64,000 nucleotides of DNA, from assembly GCF_000247695.1 (NCBI RefSeq), contig NW_004624751.1, forward strand, positions 28,274,056-28,338,055. Direction: 5' to 3'. Each line of letters starts with the position of its first letter. Positions within the stretch are counted from its first letter, which is position 1. The position numbers and the translations under genes were made by a program. Below the pieces are notes generated by a model that had not been told where the DNA came from, ran no database searches, and worked only from the letters and a program-made list of their open reading frames with translations. The DNA comes from Heterocephalus glaber (lineage: Eukaryota; Chordata; Mammalia; Rodentia; Bathyergidae). This document shows positions 49,346 through 61,055 of the stretch, piece by piece.

Positions 49346-51389
49346 GCCACATCTGTGACTTTGTTCTTGCTGTCATTGTATCTGAAAAATCTCCCAGTCT
49401 CTGTGTTTCAAATTACCACTCTTCTTTGAGGCCAGGGTCAGATATTTATCTATCATGAAAATTGAATGATTATTAAAATGAGAGCTTATACTCCAAACTA
49501 CTAAAACTCAGTTTATTCCCCTCTGCATGCACTCCTCTTAACCTGTCTTATGGCCTAGTTTCATGCACAGGAGTGTTTATTTTGCCCATGGGCAATGAAC
49601 TCATATGGGCAGAAATGACTTTTGATACATTGTCTCTCAATGCACCACAACAGCAATCATGGAGAGTAAATACTGAAAAATGTTTTTGTAGTCACTAAAC
49701 AACTTCTGTAATACTAGTTCTTTCAAGATGTACATATCATGTTAGTCTGTGACTAGTCTCCTTTGGGTGGCTTGAAATTTTGACATTAGTTTAAAAGTTT
49801 TCTAATCATCTTTTTTTCCTGGACTTAAATAAATAAATCAGGATCAGTTCTTTTGAGAGAAATCCCATCTTGGTGAAATTACTTTTGTTCTTCACGGTGC
49901 AGTATGCATTTTTATAGTGTATTAGAATGTAACAGTCTTGAGTGTTTACATTTAAAAAGTAGAATCTTTAAGAGCAAGGCTGAAAATATTTATACTATTT
50001 TTCTTCTTATTGGTGAAACAAAGAGAAAAAATATTTAAAAGTCAAATACTGCCATATTTGTTCACTGAGATCTTTTTTGGTATTTTGAGTTTTCTGGGTT
50101 CCATATAATACTTAAATTCTGCATTTCAGTTGTAGGGGAATATCGAGAAATATACCTGCAAAATCCAGATATTCTTCACTTGAATTTCAGTCAAGAAACA
50201 ACTTATCATGCAACCAAAGCAAGATATGTCACTGTGGAATTTGATTTATTACATGCTTCAGTTCTTAATGGGACAGAATAAGGCAATCTACCATGATTGT
50301 TGCTTTGAGCACGAGGTTAGAGAAGTAATGCAAACAACCTCAAATGGGGATGATGAAAACTATCCGCTGCTCTCGGGCTTCTTGCTGGCATCAACCTCAG
50401 ATCCTCGGGTCACTCTCAGCCACATCTTCTCAATCATTGGCCTCCTTATGTGACATTGAACAAGCTGAAAAATTATTTTTTTTTTAAATTGGAAAAACTA
50501 AGTAGTTACCCTGCATCTTCTGTGGAAAATTTGGAAGTATACTGTGTAAATATGAGAAATTCATGAGGCTGAAATGATTTATATCCTCCTTCAAGAAAAT
50601 AGGGATGAAGGTAACAGAGAACCTTCTTATAACTCATGCAACTCATTCCAAGGTCAGTAGCCAATAAAGACATCACCTCCCATGATTAACTGTGGATGGG
50701 TACCACCCCTAACTTCCCTTTTATCCAAGAGACCCAGATAAATGCCACAATGGGGCCTTTAGTGTCCTAGCTATGTCCTTCTCAAGCACCTATCAGGACA
50801 CAGCAAGAGAGAATGAAAGGAATGGTAATATGATGCTGGTACATTTCATTTCAGAAGTAAAATGCTGGTGATATGGAAGAGATGCTTTTGCAGGGTGAGA
50901 AAAAAAGCAGCAGACTTCTTGACTGGCATGAGAGCTATCTTCATACTCTTCTCATTGTAATTTATGCATTTCTACAATTGCCTTTGTGTCTTTAAAATAC
51001 CCAGTTATTTGCTCTTTTGTAAGTGAAAAATAAATTTGGATTTTGGGGTTACAATGGTGACTAGGACTTGCATCCTGGGGATATTTACTGGATGCATAGA
51101 GCCAATAACTTAGTGTGACAGTTTTAAAAGCCACATTTGTTGATGGCTATGCTTATTTATTTCCGTTTTATAAATTCACAGGTAACCTTTGACTATTTAA
51201 AAAATTAAAATGTGTCATATATAGTTTACTATATATGTGTCTACTAATTCTCTCTGTCTCTCTGTCTCTCTCTGTGTGTTACAAAGCAGAACTTCTATTC
51301 TTTACAAAATCCTTATTTACTCCTCATACCAGCCACACTTACTGTATAAAAGATGGGTATTAGTAATGTTACCAAATATTTATAGGAAA
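49346..51389. other. Unique-looking stretch, no recognised gene
   Basis: An 81-codon plus frame at 50208-50453 ends in a hydrophobic segment and starts at a plausible Met, but I see no homologous family, no splice context and no supporting composition, so it is left unannotated. No repeat recognised. Confidence 0.4.
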
Positions 51390-51560
51390 CGTCTCAGTTT
51401 TCAAAATAATTTCATGTATGCTACATAAAGCAACCCTCTAAGAGATGTATAGCTTATTATTATTTTAATTTCATTTTGCAGTTCAGGAAATTGAGGCATG
51501 AAAACCAAATGATTAGCCTAATCATAAGTGGATAGCTAAACTGCATTAAAAGTAAAGATA
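51390..51560 (-). mobile_element. MIR SINE, antisense
   Basis: 'aatttcatgtatgctacata', 'ttaatttcattttgcagttc', 'aggaaattgaggcatgaaaa' and 'cctaatcataagtggatagc' match reverse-complement MIR core and head. Confidence 0.62.
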
Positions 51561-52026
51561 ACTATAACACATGCTTTTTTCTGACTGAATTTGGTTCTCA
51601 TATTTGTTAAATTCTTAGCAGCAAGCACTTACTATATTTGAAACTGTACTGTGCAGAGCTGAAGGAAGTGTACTAAAAATGCATATGCTGGTCATAGCTC
51701 ATCAGAAAAATTACATGTAGAGGAGAGGAAAAGTGCTGCTGTAAGACACAATTTTGTTCCTGAATGACTGGTAGGATTTGTTACAAGTGTGGATGTCCTC
51801 AATCAGAAAGCATATTTTCTGACATACAGTATGGAGAGACTCCTAAACAAAAAGATAATTTGGCTTGTCAACATAAGAAATAATGATGAATATAAGGATA
51901 AAAGAGTGAGGAGGAGAGGATAAGGTAGAGAGGATGAAAAGAAAAGTTCTCTGAACAAGAGCCATGATTGCTACTTAAAATACAGGTAGTGAAAATTCTT
52001 GGTGATCAGGATGTTTAGCGTTGAAT

Positions 52027-52134
52027 AAAAAGACATTTTTTGGGCCAGGGATTTAGCTCAGTGGTGCCACCGCCTGCCTTGCAAGCTTAAGGTCCTGAGT
52101 TCAATCCCCAGTACCAAAAAAAAAAAAAAAGACA
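52027..52134 (+). mobile_element. ID-type SINE, near consensus
   Basis: The body (52041-52115) has 'gggatttagctcagtggtg', 'cgcctgccttgcaagc' and 'gagttcaatccccagtacc', followed by a 15-bp A-run. It is the cleanest copy of the family in this window. 'aaaaagaca' occurs on both sides (52027-52035 and 52126-52134), but about 5 extra T separate the left copy from the body, so the TSD is tentative. Confidence 0.9.
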
Positions 52135-52996
52135 GTTGCAGTGTGGTTCTGAAATTGAATCCTCATGTGCCTCCACCCTGTGAAATCAGGAAAAGGGGCT
52201 GCATTTCAGTCAGACATGTGAACAGTGTGCACAAGCTGTGGGAGGAGAGACAGGAGATACTATGTCTTCAGCACTGATAGGAACTCTGAATAAATCTGAT
52301 TGTGAAAACATGAATAGTTCAGTATTTGGGGAAATTAGAGGATCTTTAGAGAAAAAGATACTTTCATGGCTGAACATGAACAGAGTCAGAGTGAAATTGT
52401 TCAGCTCCTTCACTCGGTATCCTCACACCGTTCTTACACTTGCCACTGCCTGTATTTTGACTTTTCTCTCCAAAGTATCTTTTATATTTTAAAAGTTTCT
52501 TCTAGGGACTAACTATATTATATCATCTATGTAGAAAAAACTCACAGAATTCATGGACAGGGAAGTAAGAAGCTTAACTAGAATGACAATTGTTCACTTA
52601 AAGACAAAGGTCATAGGTGTCTGGAAAGCAGTGCTTTACAAAGTAGCAGAGATCACATAGTGATTGGTGTCCTAAGCAAGGTGAACTTTCCTCCAACTCT
52701 CAGTGTAGGACCTGTGAATATCGAAATCCACCTTTCCTGATTGCTGGCAATTCTCTAGGGCTTATGTTCCTGCAATCCGTTTTGCTCTGCACTACATTAT
52801 TCTTGAAAACAGAGTGTGTTTTCCATTCACAGATACCTGTGCACTCATTCTCAGTATTTTGTGAGTGTAGTTGACCTTACTTAATGAATTTGGGAGTTTC
52901 TGAGTACTATCATAGTGCACGGCCATCTTCCATCTCCTTAGTTCTAGCTTCTCTTCCCAGTACCTTCAATTCAATTCTTATCTCTCAGGCTCAAAA
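52135..52996. other. Unique-looking stretch, no gene
   Basis: Opposing frames at 52210-52413 (-) and 52238-52492 (+) overlap and neither has a family signature. Confidence 0.45.
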
Positions 52997-54081
52997 ATAT
53001 ATCTTATATTTACACTTTCAGTTTCTCACACCAGAGAAACTATTCAGTGTTTATACATGTGTCCTATTTATTTCACTTAAGAGTATCNNNNNNNNNNNNN
53101 NNNNNNNNNNNNNNNNNNNNNNNNNNNNNNNNNNNNNNNNNNNNNNNNNNNNNNNNNNNNNNNNNNNNNNNNNNNNNNNNNNNNNNNNNNNNNNNNNNNN
53201 NNNNNNNNNNNNNNNNNNNNNNNNNNNNNNNNNNNNNNNNNNNNNNNNNNNNNNNNNNNNNNNNNNNNNNNNNNNNNNNNNNNNNNNNNNNNNNNNNNNN
53301 NNNNNNNNNNNNNNNNNNNNNNNNNNNNNNNNNNNNNNNNNNNNNNNNNNNNNNNNNNNNNNNNNNNNNNNNNNNNNNNNNNNNNNNNNNNNNNNNNNNN
53401 NNNNNNNNNNNNNNNNNNNNNNNNNNNNNNNNNNNNNNNNNNNNNNNNNNNNNNNNNNNNNNNNNNNNNNNNNNNNNNNNNNNNNNNNNNNNNNNNNNNN
53501 NNNNNNNNNNNNNNNNNNNNNNNNNNNNNNNNNNNNNNNNNNNNNNNNNNNNNNNNNNNNNNNNNNNNNNNNNNNNNNNNNNNNNNNNNNNNNNNNNNNN
53601 NNNNNNNNNNNNNNNNNNNNNNNNNNNNNNNNNNNNNNNNNNNNNNNNNNNNNNNNNNNNNNNNNNNNNNNNNNNNNNNNNNNNNNNNNNNNNNNNNNNN
53701 NNNNNNNNNNNNNNNNNNNNNNNNNNNNNNNNNNNNNNNNNNNNNNNNNNNNNNNNNNNNNNNNNNNNNNNNNNNNNNNNNNNNNNNNNNNNNNNNNNNN
53801 NNNNNNNNNNNNNNNNNNNNNNNNNNNNNNNNNNNNNNNNNNNNNNNNNNNNNNNNNNGGAAAGGAAAAATGCTGAGAAATGGAAAAAATGGAAATAAAG
53901 TCTTTGTATATAGGGAAGGGTGGAGAGGGTGAAGGGAGGGCTAGGAATGGGGGGGGGAAGTACCAAGATGCATCATGTAAAGATACAAGTTCCCAATGAG
54001 AAATGTAAATGTGTTGTATACCTAAAATGTACCAATAAAAGAATTTAAGAAAGAAAAGAAAAAAATATATATATCTTATAT
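52997..54081. mobile_element. L1 with 5' inversion (twin priming), spanning assembly gap
   Basis: Left of the gap (53007-53087) the L1 reads on the minus strand (end of ORF2: 'tttcagtttctcacaccaga', 'tcctatttatttcacttaag'). Right of the gap (53859-54060) L1 3'UTR reads on the plus strand and ends 'ctaaaatgtaccaataaaag' with an A-rich tail. One TSD, 'atatatcttatat', flanks the pair (52997-53009 and 54069-54081), so both halves come from one insertion with an inverted 5' part. The left junction shares bases with the TSD, so the exact boundary is uncertain. Confidence 0.78.
53088..53858. other. Assembly gap (771 N)
   Basis: A run of 771 N lies inside the twin-primed L1. Its real length is unknown. 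Open frames bridging it on either strand are artefacts of the unknown bases. Confidence 0.99.
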
Positions 54082-55985
54082 GTAGAAACTTATACATTGA
54101 TGTATTCATCTCATTAAAGAATTATGTAAACCTCAGGTTAGAAAACCAAGGTTGAAATAATTTTTCAGAAGTAGAATATATTCAAGAAATTAGTCCAATT
54201 TTAATCTGATTAAACTTTAACATGGAAACATGGAGAAGATTGTGTTCGTAAAAGTATCCTTCATTGCAGAAGATTACTTTTCTCTAATATGTGAAAAAAT
54301 AATAAACACATTTTTTTCTCTTAGTAACTGAGGGAAAGATTTTTTCTCACTTGATGGGCTAGCACTATTATTTTTATCCCCCTTCTTCTTTCTTTAATCT
54401 CTCCTTTCCATGAAGTTTCTTTAGATGAATTTGCTTATCCTTAGAACTATGGTGCTCATCTCTGTGAAGGTAAACAGCATCCTCATGAACACAAATATAT
54501 GTTGTAATTTGGATATCAGTCCCGCATCTCCTTCCTCTTAGGCAAAGGTTTTTCATGGATCAATTTCACCCTCTTCAAAGATGTACAGTCAGTAAACCTG
54601 GTAACATTAACAAATGGCCAGGCAAGTCTTGTATGTGGCATATTCTGAATGTGAAGATATTTCTCAAATAGCCAGGAACAAGAAGCCCTGGACCTAACCT
54701 TCCTTACACACATGTTCCTATAACAGGCACATCTGTATAACTTGAACACTCTTTAGGTGTGTTACTCTCCATACTTTGGTTGATTCAAGTATTTCTTTCA
54801 TATAAGTATGAGCTCTCTCTAAAAGGAATTGAGATGATAACATTTTCCTCAATGTTAGAAGTTTGTAAATATTTGGTATTACATCTGTATTATAGATACC
54901 TTCAGGACATATTTATTTAAAATTATAATAGTAAAATTTTTCTGATGATTTAATAAATATTCAGGACAGGTAGCTTAGAGGATTGGAATTTACTTGTCTG
55001 GTGTTTATAAATTATATTCTTAGTAGTTGGCACCCTAGATAATGTTTTAGTATATTTATTGACACAGGATTTATCTAATTGGTTTATAGAGAAGATAATC
55101 TAATCAAACAATTTATTTTCAAAAATTAATACAAGTGTGTTTTTAGAGGTTATCTGTCTATGAGAAATTCTATTTTAGAAATCTCAGAATCCAAACAAGT
55201 CATGGGATAAAAATAGCATTTTCTCTTTTCTTTCTTTTATCTTTTGTTTTACTTTTCTATTTCATCTACTATTTCACTGCAGCACTAAATTGCTCTTCAA
55301 AAATCTCAAGCCTTTTTCAAAATTCTCACTAATTTCAACTGATAACTAAAATCATCAGTTATAGATCTAGTGTCAAATAAGTCTTTATCTCTTCCTGTGG
55401 GCGGCTATCTTTTTGACTGATGTAAGTGAAAAAAGAACTGCATTTCTTTTTTCCAGTTGAAAATGGACAATTTAGCCACCACATGTCTGGCAATGTACCT
55501 CCGCATGAGATGTAATTATATGTGAAATAATAACCTTGCTGCCAAATAGTTTTCAGAGCTTTGCTTTATATGAGAAACAATACATTTTTAGTTCCAAAAG
55601 GCAATAAGATAATGACATTCAAGTCAATCTCTTGCTGCTTTTACTTTCTTACTACATTTGAAGTCTCTTGCTCATTCTTTTCTAATTTTCAATATGTTAA
55701 GATGACAATCTCTTATTATAATTTAGATAACATAGCCTTTGGTTAATTTTCAGCCTAATTTTTTTCTCTGAATATGGATGTATTAAAAAGTCTATTCTCC
55801 ATTTACGATAACAGGTTTTAGGAAACACTTCTCTCATATAAATCATCAGCTATTGTGTAAAGAGTTTATACTGTACTATTTTTACTAATTTGTTTTAGTG
55901 GATTAAATACCTGTTCACTTAAAAAAGTAGATAGGTAAAAGAAAAGTCAATACTAATAAACAATATTTATTTAGTACCAATAATC
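54082..55985. other. AT-rich unique stretch, no gene
   Basis: No recognisable repeat and no frame with a family signature. The frames of 60-77 codons at 54.4-54.75 kb and 55.56-55.75 kb look like chance. Confidence 0.5.
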
Positions 55986-55987
55986 TA

Positions 55988-56430
55988 GAAATCTGTTTGG
56001 ATCTGTTTTATGGATTTCATTTGTTTCCTATGTTGGGATTCCATCATGTTCCTCAGCTTCTCTATTTTTTTTTTTTGTGTCCTCTCTAGATTTATTAATC
56101 ATGTCTTGCACTATGGGCACAATCTTTGCTGTTATCTGAGAAATTATTTCTGATTTCATTTTTTCCAGATCCTCTTTTGTTGCCAGTTCAGGGAGTCCAG
56201 GTGGTTGAGTATCAGAGTGTTCCATCTCGTTTCCCTTTGAGATTGCTCTAGGTGATCTGGAAATCTGATTTTGAGGCTTGTTTACTTGTCTTCTCATTTC
56301 GATTGGGGGGGGGTGGATGTGGGGGGTGTACTGGCGCCCATGTGACTCACCTCCTCTGTGTGGGGAGCAGTGCCACGGCAGCCTTGAAGCCGACTCCTCT
56401 GCACTGGGAGTGGCTCACTTAGTCTTTAAT
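55988..56430 (-). mobile_element. L1 5' fragment: 5'UTR end plus start of ORF1
   Basis: Read on the minus strand, GC-rich leader (about 56430 to 56298; 'cagtgcagaggagtcggctt', a C-rich run of about 9 just before the start codon) leads into an ORF1-like frame from 56297. The L1-like text continues past the frame end to about 55988 ('gaatcccaacataggaaaca'). No poly-A/T tract marks the left end and no TSD was found. A copy with a 5' end but no 3' end cannot come from ordinary target-primed reverse transcription, so later deletion or rearrangement is likely. Confidence 0.72.
56028..56297 (-). pseudogene. L1 ORF1 N-terminal remnant (RNA-binding ORF1p)
   Basis: An 89-codon frame starting at Met 56297. 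The first about 30 residues are basic and polar. Residues 39-85 ('LATKEDLEKMKSEIISQI', then 'DTKKKNREAEEHDG') look like the start of a coiled coil, as in ORF1p of mammalian L1, where a trimerising coiled coil precedes the RRM and C-terminal domains. Here the frame stops after about a quarter of the usual 300-370 residues, and RRM and CTD are absent. ORF1p normally coats L1 RNA in cytoplasmic particles; this remnant cannot. The assignment rests on composition, 5'UTR context and recalled similarity. Confidence 0.72.
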
Positions 56431-57821
56431 GTATTCTTATTATGTAACCACATTATTCTCTTGGCTTAGTGTTTCCTGCAATCCTATTAAATTGAAAAAG
56501 GTAAAATCATTGCATATATGCTTGTAGTAGATTATATATTATGTATAAAATTGGATATTGACAAATATTTCATTGATTGCTATTATCACCTAGAATAAAA
56601 TGAATAAAATTCATCCCTCATATTTTTAAATGAAAAGAAATAATAACAAGAGTAGAAGTGGTTTACCTGGCCAGGTATTTATAGCACTCTAATGAAATCA
56701 TAACTTGCTTCTTATGTATGTCATTGTCAGTTTTAAAAGAGCAGGAAGAAAAGCTTCACATAGCACCCTCCATTTAAGAAACATATTGAAATTGATATCC
56801 ACTTACTTGGAGGAATAACATTAGCTATATTATAAAAGGGATCACAGAATTACGTTAAGAATTATTTCCAACTGCTTACTCTTAATTGATTCTGTATTAG
56901 AAATGGAAAATAAAGAAGACAGAAGCACCATCCAACATTTTACCAATTAGACTATACTACCCAAGGAAAATTAAAAACACTCATTTCTTCTATGCTTTTC
57001 TAATCCATTATAAGAACTATTACCATTCAGACACTCAAAACTACCAATCAGTCAAACAAGTCTTTACATTTAAAAGAAGAAAGAAAAGGCTTTTTGAAGC
57101 ACTATTTACAAAACAAAAATGCTAAGTAAATTTTTGCCATCAAAATATGAATTTTTAATACTTGAGAAAATATTCCTCACTTGTTTTTCTAAACATTCCA
57201 TGGAAAATTAGTGTCCTATAGATGTTAATCAATCTTTAAAACTATGTGTTTGTCAAATAATTTAGAAAATTCTAGATTAAGCATATTTAAATAAATTAAT
57301 TGCAGAATTTCCCACATTCTGCCCCAAATTCTCTTGCTAGAGTTGCCCTTAGGCCATACATTTACACAGACACTAAAGTCACCTATCTTTGGTACACTTA
57401 CATTCCAATAACTGCAGGGTCAATATAAACATCATTAAAATCTTTGTTTTATTGTTATTATTTTTCTCAAGCTCTAGAATGTGCCAATAAGAATTTATGT
57501 CAAAAAAATTAAACTGCAGTAATTTGCACACTGTATTTCTCTATTTCACTTGGAGACAAAAACCAAGAGATTTTAAATTATACTAGAAAGAATTTGAAAT
57601 AATCATAAAGAAAAATTAATAAACATCATAACATACAACTGGTACCAACAGTGATTATATAGATTTTAAGTAGGGCTTTGAAGGCATAAAGATTGGTAAT
57701 ATTAACTCTTGGCTAGTTCTTGAAGGAAAGGAAAATTTTCCACACTGCTGGGTGATACACTCTCATCTGTGTAGAAGGGACTTTTCAGAAATGATTACAA
57801 CAGTCAAAGTCTGGAAACAAT
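56431..57821. other. AT-rich unique stretch, no gene
   Basis: Nothing recognised. Strongly AT-rich throughout. Confidence 0.55.
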
Positions 57822-57914
57822 AATATAACAATATATATAACTATATATATAACTGTATATATATAAAACAATATATATATAAAACAATATATATATAAAA
57901 CTATATATATATAT
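57822..57914. repeat. (TA)n-rich microsatellite with AAAC/AACTA interruptions
   Basis: Repeated 'aactatatatataactgtatatatataaaac'-like units; four or five near-identical blocks of 'aaaacaatatatatat'. Self-complementary, so cruciform extrusion is possible. It abuts the B1 SINE. Confidence 0.92.
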
Positions 57915-58033
57915 GTAGTTCAGGCTGGCCCTGAATTCACTAGGTAGGCCAAGTTGACCTTGAACTCACAGCAAGCATCCTACCTCAGCCTCCTAAGTGT
58001 TGGGATTACAGGGATGTGCCACCATGCCTGGCT
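57915..58033 (-). mobile_element. B1 SINE (single 7SL-derived monomer), antisense
   Basis: 'gttcaggctggccctgaattc', 'ccttgaactcacagcaagc', 'cctcagcctcctaagtgttg', 'ggattacagggatgtgcca' and 'ccatgcctggc' are reverse-complement B1 blocks, complete to the 5' end. No ID half is attached. The TA-rich repeat occupies the position of its A-tail. Confidence 0.87.
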
Positions 58034-58173
58034 AAACAACCAAAATTTAAACAACCATAAAAATGGATATGTATACAGCAAAATTTAACAGAATGGAATA
58101 CTGCACAGCAGGGACCTAGAACAATAATTTTTATCATTAAACATAATATTGAATTTCAATAATTGTATATGGA

Positions 58174-58525
58174 TATGTATAATACTTTTTTTTCCCTTAA
58201 AGTCTTTTATTGGTACATTTTCGGTATACAATACGTTTACATTTATCATTGGGTGCTTGTACCTGTACATGATGTATCTTGGTTCTTATTTTTTCCCCAT
58301 TACCTGTGTGCCCTTCATCCCTTCCAAATAGTTTCTCTAGTGTGAGAAACTAAAAGTGTAAATAAGGATTTAAATGATTAAAATGAATAGTTGATCATTT
58401 GAAATAGGAAGAAAAGGTCCAAAGGAGTAGGGGTGGTGGGAGGGGAAGGGGAAAGGAAAGAAGAGAAAGGAAAAACTACGAGAAAAGAAAAAAAATTGAA
58501 ACGAAGTCTATGTATAATACTTTTT
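58174..58525. mobile_element. L1 with 5' inversion (twin priming), perfect 17-bp TSD
   Basis: Right after TSD 'tatgtataatacttttt' (58174-58190) comes L1 3'UTR on the minus strand (58196 to about 58322). At about 58323-58330 the orientation flips: 58330-58508 is L1 on the plus strand ('gtttctctagtgtgagaaac', then the G-rich polypurine tract at 58425-58480). The TSD repeats exactly at 58509-58525. Both parts cover 3'UTR and the last bases of ORF2 only. An opposite-strand palindrome is not expected because the two parts cover adjacent L1 segments. Twin priming is the established mechanism for this signature. Confidence 0.94.
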
Positions 58526-59069
58526 ACAATAGTTTCAAAATATGAAAAGTAATGTCATATCTATATGAGCAGATATGCAATGTATGTGATAAAATGTAAA
58601 AACCTTTATAAAAATAATAAACAAGAAATTCAGAAGGTTTTTTTTAACTTTCCAGGATATGTCCATTATCCTGAATTTCATGTTTATTTTGATGAAATTA
58701 AGAAAAATTGATTTTCATTTATCTAGAAACATTTGGGTTTTTTAAAAAAAAATATGCATTTTTTTTTATCATGTCCTTAGTTCTGTCTGCTGGAGCTTTC
58801 CTTCCCACTACTATATTAGAACCATCTCTATCAAGGACATAAACTTTTACAAGTGTATAATCAACATTCAGTTTTTACCTAACTCAACATTCCAGCAGCA
58901 TGAGATATTCTTTTCTCAGAAACATTTTGAACTCTGTTCTCTCTGTTATCTGACTACTATTCATGTTGCTCAATGACTGTTCATTCTTCTTCACAGTTCT
59001 TCACATTCTAAACTGCTCTTAAATTCACATGAAATAACGGGGCACTTTGATCCCTAAATGTTTTAGTCT

Positions 59070-59563
59070 ATAATGATTAATCTTATTGTGTCAACTTGAT
59101 TGGGCAACAGGATGCTCAGATGTCTGGTAAATACCATTTCTGGGTTATCTGTGAGAGTATTTCTGAAAGAGATTAGCATTTGAATCTGTAAAACAATGGA
59201 GCAAAGCAGTTTCCCCTCCCCCTTTGTCTGTAGGCATCATCCAGCTCATGGAGGACTTGAATACAGCAAAAAGAGCAAGGCAGGATTCTTCCATTCTATT
59301 TTATTGCTTACCCTGAGAAAATGATCTTTTCCTGTCCTTGGACTAAGACTGACATCATTGGCCCTCAGATTCAGACTAGAACTACATCATTAGTTTTCCT
59401 GGATCTCCAATTTGCAGATAGCAGATCATGGAACTTCCAAACTTCCATAACCACATGAGTCCATTTTTAAATTATCTTCCTATGCATATTTCTATCTATC
59501 CACTCATCCACTCATCTATCTGAATATTTTGTTATATTTTTCTGAGAAATCTGACTAATAACA
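59070..59563 (+). mobile_element. MLT2-type ERVL solo LTR
   Basis: 'aatgattaatcttattgtgt', 'caacttgattgggcaacagg', 'atgctcagatgtctggtaaa', 'ctgtgagagtatttctgaaa', 'gagattagcatttgaatctg', 'aagcagtttcccctcccc', 'ggatctccaatttgcagata' and the end 'tctgagaaatctgactaata' follow the MLT2 LTR over nearly its whole length. No internal retroviral sequence is attached and no 5-bp TSD is evident. It is old but well recognisable. Confidence 0.85.
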
Positions 59564-59656
59564 TTATTAGACCAATTAGCAGTATTTAATCTACCAGATC
59601 ACTATCTCCTCTTCAAAGTAGTCTTTTTCACTTGGCTTTCAAAATAATGTTCTTTT

Positions 59657-61055
59657 TTAAAATTCATTAAGTTTATTGGTACATTTTAGGTATTCAGTAC
59701 AGTTAGATTCATCATTGGGATCTTGTACCTGTACATGATGTATCTTGGTTCTCATTTTTCCCCCTGTCCCTGCCCTCCCTTCACTCCCTCCACTAAAGAC
59801 TTTGTTTCCATTTTTTCCTTTTCTCATATTTTTTACTTTCCCCTACCCCTCCTACTTTCCCTATGCCTTTAGACTTTTTCTTCCTATTTCACAATATCAA
59901 TTATACATTTTGATCGTTATTTAGACTTTCAGTTTCTCACACCAGAGAAACTATTCGATATTTACACGTGTGAGAGTCCTATTTCATTTAGGAGTATGGC
60001 CTCAGTCTGCATCCATTTAGCTATAAATGTCTCTAGTTTCTTGTTCTTATGGCTGAGTAGTACTCCATTTTAGAAAAACCCCATCTTCTTTATCCAGTCT
60101 CCAGTTGATGGGAATTGGGCTGTTTCCAAGCTTTAGCTATTACAAACTGTGCCGCTATAAACATGGGTGCACATATATAGCTGTGGTATGATTCTTTTAA
60201 TTCTTTGGGGAAAATCCCCAGCAGGGGAATAACGGGATCAAATGGGACCTCCAGCCCTAGTTCTTTGAGGTATCTCCATACTGATTTCCACAGTGATTGG
60301 ACGAGTCTACACTCCCACCAGCAGTGGAGCAGTGTTCCTTTCTCCCCACAACCCTGCCAGCATTTGTTATTGGTTGATTTCTTGATAGCAGCTATTCTTT
60401 CTGGGGTGAGGTGGAATCTCAGTGTTGTTTTCATCTGCATCTCTTGAATGACCAGTGATGTTGAACATTTTTTCACATGTTTATTTGCTGCTTTTACTTC
60501 TTTGTCTGGGAAATGTCTGTTCATTTCAGATGCCCAGTTTTTGATTAGGTCTTTAAATTTGAGGGGTCTGATTTTTTTCAATTCTTTATATATTCTAGAT
60601 AGTAGTCCTTTGTCTGAGGTACAGCTGCTAAAAATTTTTTTGCCACATTGTAGGTTGTCTCTTAATTCTGTTGGTGGTTTCTCTTGTAGTGCAGAAGCTT
60701 TTTAATAAGATGAGATCCCAGTTGTTGATTCTTTCTGCTAGTTCCCGTGCTACTGAGGCTTTGTTTATAAAGTCTTTTCCTATGCCAATTTCTTCAAGAG
60801 TTCTACCCAACTTATCTTCCAGCAGGTTTAGTGTTTCTATTTTAATATTTAGATCTTTAATCCACTTTGATTTTAGTTTAGCGCATGGTGAAAGATAGAG
60901 GTCTAGTTTTAATCTTTGGCAGGTTGAAATCCAGTTTTTCCAATACCATTTATTAAAGAGGCTATCTTTCCTCCAGTGAGGATGGTTGGCTCCTTTGTCA
61001 AAGATGAGACACAGTGTATTTTCAATGACACAGAAGCAGATATTCCTCCTCAAAG
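59657..61055 (-). mobile_element. L1 3' portion within the chimeric insert
   Basis: 3'UTR occupies 59657-59936 with the family's 'tttattggtacattttaggt' end and the C-rich strand of the polypurine tract at 59835-59860. The upstream ORF2 homology extends to about 61030-61055, where recognisable L1 stops abruptly. The tail is reduced to a T-rich 'tttttaaaattcattaa' on the plus strand, so the poly-A has decayed. Confidence 0.88.
59937..61053 (-). pseudogene. L1 ORF2 C-terminal third, frameshifted
   Basis: Frame one, 61053 to 60628 (141 codons), carries the post-RT segment with 'HWRKDSLFNKWYWKNW' and 'INKASVARELAERINNWDL'. Frame two, 60581 to 60090 (163 codons), carries 'NWASEMNRHF', 'HLTPERIAAIKK' and the Cys-rich domain 'CWQGCGEKGTLLHCWWEC' (C-x3-C-x7-H-x4-C) typical of ORF2p. 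It breaks after 'VIAKAWKQP', and the stop is at 59937-59939. At least two frame breaks (about 60590-60620 and 60090) and absence of the endonuclease and most of the RT domain make it non-functional. Confidence 0.92.

Noticed and set aside
50208..50453. 81-codon plus-strand frame as a small gene
   Set aside because: Plausible start and hydrophobic end only. No homologue recalled, no splice or promoter context, length within chance expectation for this window size.
52884..54109. Very long open frames across the N run on both strands
   Set aside because: They exist only because unknown bases contain no stops. The flanking readable parts are L1.
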